Shown piece by piece: positions 6,749 through 6,797 of a DNA stretch of 6,797 bases. The DNA is from Gammaproteobacteria bacterium (lineage in GTDB: Bacteria; Gemmatimonadota; Gemmatimonadetes; Longimicrobiales; Gaopeijiaceae), in the NCBI GenBank assembly GCA_009843625.1, contig VYDD01000028.1:1-6797 (forward strand). Direction: 5' to 3'. The notes below the pieces were generated by a model, which worked only from the letters and a program-made list of their open reading frames with translations, was not told the DNA's origin and did no database searches. The position numbers were made by a program, and so were the translations under genes. The first letter of the stretch is position 1, and every line of letters begins with the position of its first letter.

Positions 6749-6797
6749 ATGTCCCAGACAGACATCGGCCGAGTGGTGCAGGTGATCGGTCCCGTGC
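6749..6797 (+). CDS. atpD: F1Fo ATP synthase subunit beta, first 16 codons (cut by window end)
   Basis: The fragment reads MSQTDIGRVVQVIGPV, the typical opening of the catalytic beta subunit, whose first beta strand carries GxVxQVIGPVVDV. Its place after atpG is the standard alpha-gamma-beta order. The catalytic domain, Walker A and the remainder lie beyond the window. No clear Shine-Dalgarno sequence is seen: the 20 nt before the ATG are A/C-rich with at best a partial AAGA match. The ATG is nonetheless the only sensible start, because the frame matches the family from the first residues. Confidence 0.93.
   Translation, partial: MSQTDIGRVVQVIGPV

Overview
The window is a high-G+C bacterial segment (about two thirds G+C by eye) that holds most of an F-type H+-ATP synthase operon on the + strand and the 5' part of a divergent MoxR-family AAA+ ATPase gene on the - strand. 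Three features point towards the Gemmatimonadota or a related lineage: a b subunit that begins with a cleavable-looking signal peptide, an a subunit with a His-rich N-terminus and an HHIVDAHEIE-type segment, and high G+C. This assignment rests on memory of family patterns and is tentative.

Layout. Bases 1-730 (-) encode the N-terminal 243 residues of the MoxR ATPase, cut by the window edge. Bases 731-1045 form a 315-nt divergent intergenic region with two clear inverted repeats and the start signals of both transcription units. Then follow on the + strand atpZ (1046-1318), atpI (1315-1686), atpB/a (1700-2605), atpE/c (2673-2951), atpF/b (3047-3631), atpH/delta (3628-4203), atpA/alpha (4231-5805), atpG/gamma (5807-6667) and the first 16 codons of atpD/beta (6749 to the edge). 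Subunit epsilon (atpC) is not in the window and would be expected after atpD.

How the genes work together. atpB, atpE and atpF build the membrane Fo motor (a, c-ring, b stalk). atpH, atpA, atpG and atpD build delta, alpha, gamma and beta of F1. atpZ and atpI encode small membrane accessory proteins linked to c-ring assembly. Several junctions are translationally coupled: ATGA overlap atpZ/atpI, GTGA overlap atpF/atpH, 1-nt gap atpA/atpG. The c-subunit gene is instead set apart by non-coding spacers on both sides, with a very strong internal Shine-Dalgarno sequence and GC-rich hairpins after it. This suits the need for many c copies per complex.

The genes themselves are an ordinary ATP synthase operon, and I see no undescribed multi-gene system. 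The most interesting non-coding signal is upstream of atpZ. An 8-nt element can pair either with an upstream arm or with an identical copy that contains the atpZ Shine-Dalgarno sequence, which is the geometry of a translational switch. The other points worth checking are the signal peptide on the b subunit, two possible starts for subunit c, a His/Glu positional swap in subunit a, and hairpins in the atpE-atpF and atpG-atpD spacers.
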